Shown piece after piece: positions 14,020 through 16,055 of a DNA stretch of 16,055 nucleotides. The number at the start of each line of letters is the position of its first letter. Within the stretch, counting starts at the first letter, position 1. The position numbers were made by a program, and so were the translations under genes. A model generated the notes under the pieces. The model saw only the letters and a list, made by a program, of their open reading frames with translations. It was not told the DNA's origin and made no database searches. This DNA comes from Aphodosoma sp045658305 (GTDB taxonomy: Bacteria; Bacteroidota; Bacteroidia; Bacteroidales; Paludibacteraceae): contig JAZOUT010000076.1 of NCBI GenBank assembly GCA_045658305.1, positions 1 to 16,055 of the forward strand, written 5' to 3'.

Positions 14020-15305
14020 TATAGGCATGGTATCAATTTATAAAGGCCTATACCATTTGAGCCCTTCAAGAGAATAAGTTTAGAGTTAAGAATTGACAAT
14101 TGAGAATTAAATGTTTCATTTAATGAATCAACTATTTCAAATTTATCAACACCTAACTCTTCACACACTTTCTTAAATTCGTTTCCCACTAAAATCACTT
14201 TCTCTATCTTTGAATTTATCAAACGACGTACTATAGTCTGATGTTCAAGGATTGATTGCTCTCCTAATTCAAGCATATCACCAAGAATTGCCACTTTATT
14301 CTCCCCTTCCATCAATTCGAAATTGTCAATCGCCGCCATCATGCTTGTCGGATTAGCATTATAAGCATCAACTATGAGTGTATTACGTTCTGTTTTTGTC
14401 AACTGCGAACGATTATTTGCTGGAATATAATCGCTTATTGCGCTACAAATATCATCCTCCGATACTCCAAAATGCAATCCTACAGTAATTGCAGCCAACA
14501 TATTATCAAGATTATAAGCCCCTACGAAGTGAGTTGAAATATGTCTATTATTCCATTCAAATTCAACATATGGAGCACAACGCAACAATCGACCATTAAC
14601 ATTCGCACTCATTTCTGCACTTGAACTATATGTAGTATATTTCACACCACACAATACATTCATCAACAACGGATTAGCAGCATTTACAAACACATAACCG
14701 CCACGCTCGGCAAGGTTGTCATACAACTCTTTTTTAGTATTTATCACACCTTCAAGCGATCCAAAACCTTCAAGATGCGCCTTCCCTACATTCGTAATCA
14801 ACCCACATGTTGGCAATGCTATATTTGCCAAAGTCTTAATCTCTCCTGGGTGGTTTGCCCCCATCTCGATAACCGCCATTTCACAATCGGGTTTGATACT
14901 CAACAATGTCAACGGCACTCCAATATGATTGTTAAAGTTACCCTGAGTATAATGTACTCTATATTTCTTACTCAACACCGTAGCTACCAACTCTTTTGTA
15001 GTTGTTTTGCCATTCGTACCGGTAACACCTACAAATGGGATATCCAATTGCTCACGATGATAACGAGCCAAAGCCTGCAAAGTTTCAAGTACATTATCAA
15101 CCAATATTACTTTTGGATGAACAACTGATTTATCATCAACCACTGCATACGCACACCCCTTCTCTATTGCTGCAATAGCAAATTTATTTCCATCAAAAGT
15201 TTCACCTTTCAATGCAAAAAATATTGATCCTTCTGGACAATTACGGCTATCCGTTGTTACAATCGGATGCGCCTTATATATTTCATATAACTCTTTTATT
15301 TCCAT
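14019..15305 (-). CDS. murF: UDP-N-acetylmuramoyl-tripeptide--D-alanyl-D-alanine ligase
   Basis: MurF adds D-Ala-D-Ala to UDP-MurNAc-tripeptide with ATP, the last cytoplasmic step of the peptidoglycan pentapeptide precursor. The 428-residue product has TDSRNCPEGSIFFALKGETFDG (MurF N-terminal substrate domain, 18-39), the P-loop TGTNGKTT (95-102), a central-domain IEMGANHPGEI near 146-156, DAYNANPTSMMAAI and ILGDMLELG of the C-terminal domain, and the final KGSNG. It starts four bases after the porX stop and shares one base with the next gene, so it sits in the middle of a tight operon. Residues 399-409, just before the KGS motif, are encoded by a 33-bp stretch (14079-14111) that matches the low-complexity intergenic repeats of this genome, so a repeat seems to have become part of the coding sequence. 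Confidence 0.96.
   Translation of the reverse strand: MEIKELYEIYKAHPIVTTDSRNCPEGSIFFALKGETFDGNKFAIAAIEKGCAYAVVDDKSVVHPKVILVDNVLETLQALARYHREQLDIPFVGVTGTNGKTTTKELVATVLSKKYRVHYTQGNFNNHIGVPLTLLSIKPDCEMAVIEMGANHPGEIKTLANIALPTCGLITNVGKAHLEGFGSLEGVINTKKELYDNLAERGGYVFVNAANPLLMNVLCGVKYTTYSSSAEMSANVNGRLLRCAPYVEFEWNNRHISTHFVGAYNLDNMLAAITVGLHFGVSEDDICSAISDYIPANNRSQLTKTERNTLIVDAYNANPTSMMAAIDNFELMEGENKVAILGDMLELGEQSILEHQTIVRRLINSKIEKVILVGNEFKKVCEELGVDKFEIVDSLNETFNSQLSILNSKLILLKGSNGIGLYKLIPCL
14079..14111. repeat. Intergenic-type repeat inside murF
   Basis: TTTAGAGTTAAGAATTGACA followed by ATTGAGAATTAAA. It resembles the GTTTAGAG and AATTCTCAATT modules at 5967-6010. It is in frame and encodes a Ser/Leu/Ile/Asn-rich stretch. 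Confidence 0.55.
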
Positions 15306-15309
15306 AATA

Positions 15310-16055
15310 TTATTTTGCTGTCATTGTAACTATTGGCACTATCATCTCTTCCATCGAAATACCTCCATGTTGGAATGTGTCTTTATAATAACTAACGTAA
15401 TAGTTATAGTTGTTTGGATAAGCAAAAAAGTCGTTGCCTCCTGCAAATATAAATGTCGAACTCACATTTGGTGCTGGCAACTGAATCGATGCTGGATTTG
15501 TCACTTCATACACCTCTTTTTTGTTGTACGACAAAGTTTTGCCCACCTTATAGCGCAAATTTACGTTCGTATTTTTATCGCCTACTACTTTTATCGCTCT
15601 ATCCACATGCACTGTACCATGATCAGTCGAAACTACTACTTTAAAACCCCTGCGTGCCAATTCTTTGAACAATGTAAATGTAGAAGAATGGCGGAACCAC
15701 GACACTGCCAACGAACGATATGCCGCCTCGGTATTTGCCAATTCGCGAATCATTTTACTATCAGTGCGCGCATGCGACAACATATCCACAAAGTTGATAA
15801 CGCACACATTCAGTGGATTTTTCTCCAATTTGTGCAATTGCTCAATCAATTTATCGCCTGCTTCGGAATTATTTAATTTGTGATATGAGAACGGAATAGG
15901 TCGACGATAACGCTCCAACATAGTGCGTATCAACTCCTCTTCGTTGAGATTCTTGCCCTCCTCGTCCTCTTCGTCAACCCACAACGCAGGGAACATTTTC
16001 TTTATTTGCAATGGCATCAATCCCGCGAATATCGCATTACGGGCATACTGCGTTG
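15310..16055 (-). CDS. porX: PorX, PglZ effector part (5' end outside the window)
   Basis: PorX is the response regulator that controls the type IX secretion system together with PorY and SigP; full-length PorX joins a receiver domain to a PglZ domain of the alkaline phosphatase superfamily. The 247 residues here are the C-terminal half. The frame is open to the right edge and begins TQYARNAIFAGLMPLQIKK. VINFVDMLSHART and VVSTDHGTVH carry the Asp and His residues expected at the metal centre, and the end reads FAGGNDFFAYPNNYN, QHGGISMEEMIVPIV, as in known PorX proteins. The receiver domain lies beyond the window. An apparent start at 16020 is an internal TTG, not the real start. murF follows four bases after the stop, so porX probably heads or shares this operon. 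The T9SS-tailed protein at 6044-7903 is a plausible client of the system it regulates. Confidence 0.93.
   Translation of the reverse strand, partial: TQYARNAIFAGLMPLQIKKMFPALWVDEEDEEGKNLNEEELIRTMLERYRRPIPFSYHKLNNSEAGDKLIEQLHKLEKNPLNVCVINFVDMLSHARTDSKMIRELANTEAAYRSLAVSWFRHSSTFTLFKELARRGFKVVVSTDHGTVHVDRAIKVVGDKNTNVNLRYKVGKTLSYNKKEVYEVTNPASIQLPAPNVSSTFIFAGGNDFFAYPNNYNYYVSYYKDTFQHGGISMEEMIVPIVTMTAK

Noticed and set aside
15367..15876. 169-codon plus-strand open frame antisense to porX
   Set aside because: It is the complement of the conserved PglZ domain, with no signal or promoter of its own.

Overview
The window looks like a chromosomal segment of a member of the Bacteroidales (phylum Bacteroidota), probably a gut- or oral-type or uncultured lineage. 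Four things point there: a PorX C-terminus and a secreted protein with a type IX secretion (T9SS) sorting tail; a SecA of 1099 residues, about 200 longer than the E. coli protein; several TAnnTTTG -7 promoter elements, two or three of them with a TTTG-like -33 element; and starts without Shine-Dalgarno sequences. The DNA is AT-rich overall. The exceptions are the C-ending codons of the first gene and a GC-rich 3' end in the lipoprotein gene at 12236-12919.

Layout, left to right. 1-1089 (+) is the 3' part of an AsmA-like gene with a strong terminator. 1090-1586 is a gene-free stretch of short repeats with a promoter at its right end. 1587-2456 (+) is a secreted protein of unknown function, also with a terminator. 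From about 2600 to the right edge every gene lies on the minus strand: secA (2656-5955); an Omp28-like T9SS cargo protein directly upstream of secA (6044-7903); an LplT-like major facilitator transporter (7996-9195); htpG (9261-11318); a 917-base repeat-rich gap (11319-12235) that contains a 228-bp element with terminal inverted repeats and an 11-bp tandem array; a FISUMP-type lipoprotein (12236-12919); gcvH (13037-13414); and a tight cluster read as porX (partial, 15310-16055), murF (14019-15305) and a Rieske-like lipoprotein (13573-14019).

How the genes relate: SecA, PorX and the T9SS-tailed protein belong to one export route, Sec across the inner membrane and then T9SS across the outer membrane. 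murF makes peptidoglycan precursor, AsmA-like proteins act in the envelope, and three further products have signal peptides, so the window is mostly about the cell envelope. htpG and gcvH are ordinary housekeeping genes with their own signals.

The most notable non-gene signal is a family of GAGACG-type palindromes. Two copies sit where terminators belong, after secA and after gcvH. Other points worth a look are: the GC-rich, tyrosine/glycine/serine-rich C-terminus of the FISUMP lipoprotein, which resembles the variable region of a diversity-generating retroelement target; a Rieske-like protein whose last ligand is Cys instead of His; and an intergenic-type repeat that has become coding sequence in murF. 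I found no complete new multi-gene system here.
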